From Prevotella sp. CAG:755 (GTDB lineage Bacteria > Bacteroidota > Bacteroidia > Bacteroidales > Bacteroidaceae), in NCBI GenBank assembly GCA_000431275.1, contig HF989153.1, positions 1 to 5,322 of the forward strand: DNA of 5,322 bases, written 5' to 3'. The notes under the pieces are model-generated. The model was not told where the DNA came from. It did not search any database and worked only from the letters and a program-made list of their open reading frames with translations. The position numbers and the translations under genes were made by a program. The first letter of the stretch is position 1. Every line of letters begins with the position of its first letter. This document shows positions 5,192 through 5,322 of this stretch, piece by piece.

Positions 5192-5322
5192 ATCGTCATA
5201 TTCTTTATTGTTAGCTTTTTGCCGTCAAATCATGAGTGGGGGCACGTCCTCCCCTTCCGCCACAACGGCACAGCAGGGGAGATGCGGCGGAACGGGAGGA
5301 TCCGTCCGACGCACACGGGGGG
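5192..5322 (-). promoter_or_regulatory. Operon leader and probable promoter region
   Basis: These 131 nt upstream of the first gene contain no convincing coding frame. The 30 nt next to the start are A-rich, while the part farther upstream is GC-rich and holds an inverted repeat. An ATGATTTG (5226-5233, minus strand) partly matches the Bacteroides -7 element TAnnTTTG and would leave a leader of about 28 nt. No TTTG-like -33 element lies at the required distance, so the promoter is assigned to the region only. Confidence 0.4.
5247..5300. repeat. Imperfect inverted repeat upstream of the operon
   Basis: TCCTCCCCTTCCGCC (5247-5261) and GGCGGAACGGGAGGA (5286-5300) are reverse complements at 14 of 15 positions, separated by 24 nt. 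The right end of the left arm is 56 nt before the DUF3575 start codon. The repeat could be an operator for a dimeric regulator, a hairpin in a longer 5' leader, or the end of the preceding transcription unit. No U-tract follows it in either direction, which argues against an intrinsic terminator. Confidence 0.5.

Noticed and set aside
5226..5233. ATGATTTG as a Bacteroides-type -7 promoter element
   Set aside because: Only TTTG fits well and there is no TTTG-like -33 element 19-21 nt upstream, so it is mentioned within the leader region but not called separately.

Overview
The window looks like chromosome from a Bacteroidales bacterium. The genes are GC-rich, so an Alistipes-like (Rikenellaceae) host is my best guess, but that is inference. 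Three things point to the phylum. The gene set is a type V (FimA/Mfa1-like) pilus cluster. There are lipoprotein signal peptides with acidic residues after the lipidated Cys. Most of the starts lack a Shine-Dalgarno sequence and have A-rich leaders instead.

Layout, left to right. Positions 3-155 (+) are the 3' end of a GC-rich gene cut by the window edge; its tail resembles a winged helix and the protein is not identified. Positions 156-420 are intergenic and contain a long AT-rich hairpin (about 194-248) placed to terminate the leftward operon. Everything from 421 to 5191 is on the minus strand and reads right to left as one compact operon: a DUF3575 outer-membrane protein with an OmpA-like domain and a charged coiled coil (5191-4085); a FimB/Mfa2-type anchor lipoprotein (4069-3197); a fimbrillin (Mfa1-like) pilin lipoprotein (3164-2280); and a fimbrillin-plus-GLUG-repeat adhesin, probably the tip subunit (2252-421). 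Gaps between genes are 15, 32 and 27 nt. Positions 5192-5322 are the leader or promoter region, with a GC-rich imperfect inverted repeat.

Proposed working model: lipoprotein subunits are exported across the inner membrane, lipidated, carried to the surface, trimmed at an Arg by a trypsin-like protease and polymerised by strand exchange. The FimB/Mfa2-like protein anchors the fibre and the GLUG beta-helix would present the binding surface. The DUF3575 protein may be an envelope accessory factor linking peptidoglycan or periplasm to the outer membrane.

The most important observation is that the adhesin gene is broken in this sequence. One base is missing near 1279, between the fimbrillin half and the GLUG half; restoring it gives an uninterrupted protein of about 610 residues. 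This could be an assembly error, a true null allele or a phase-variable state. I found no evidence of a wholly new system. The gene order is a recognisable variant of Bacteroidales fimbrial loci.
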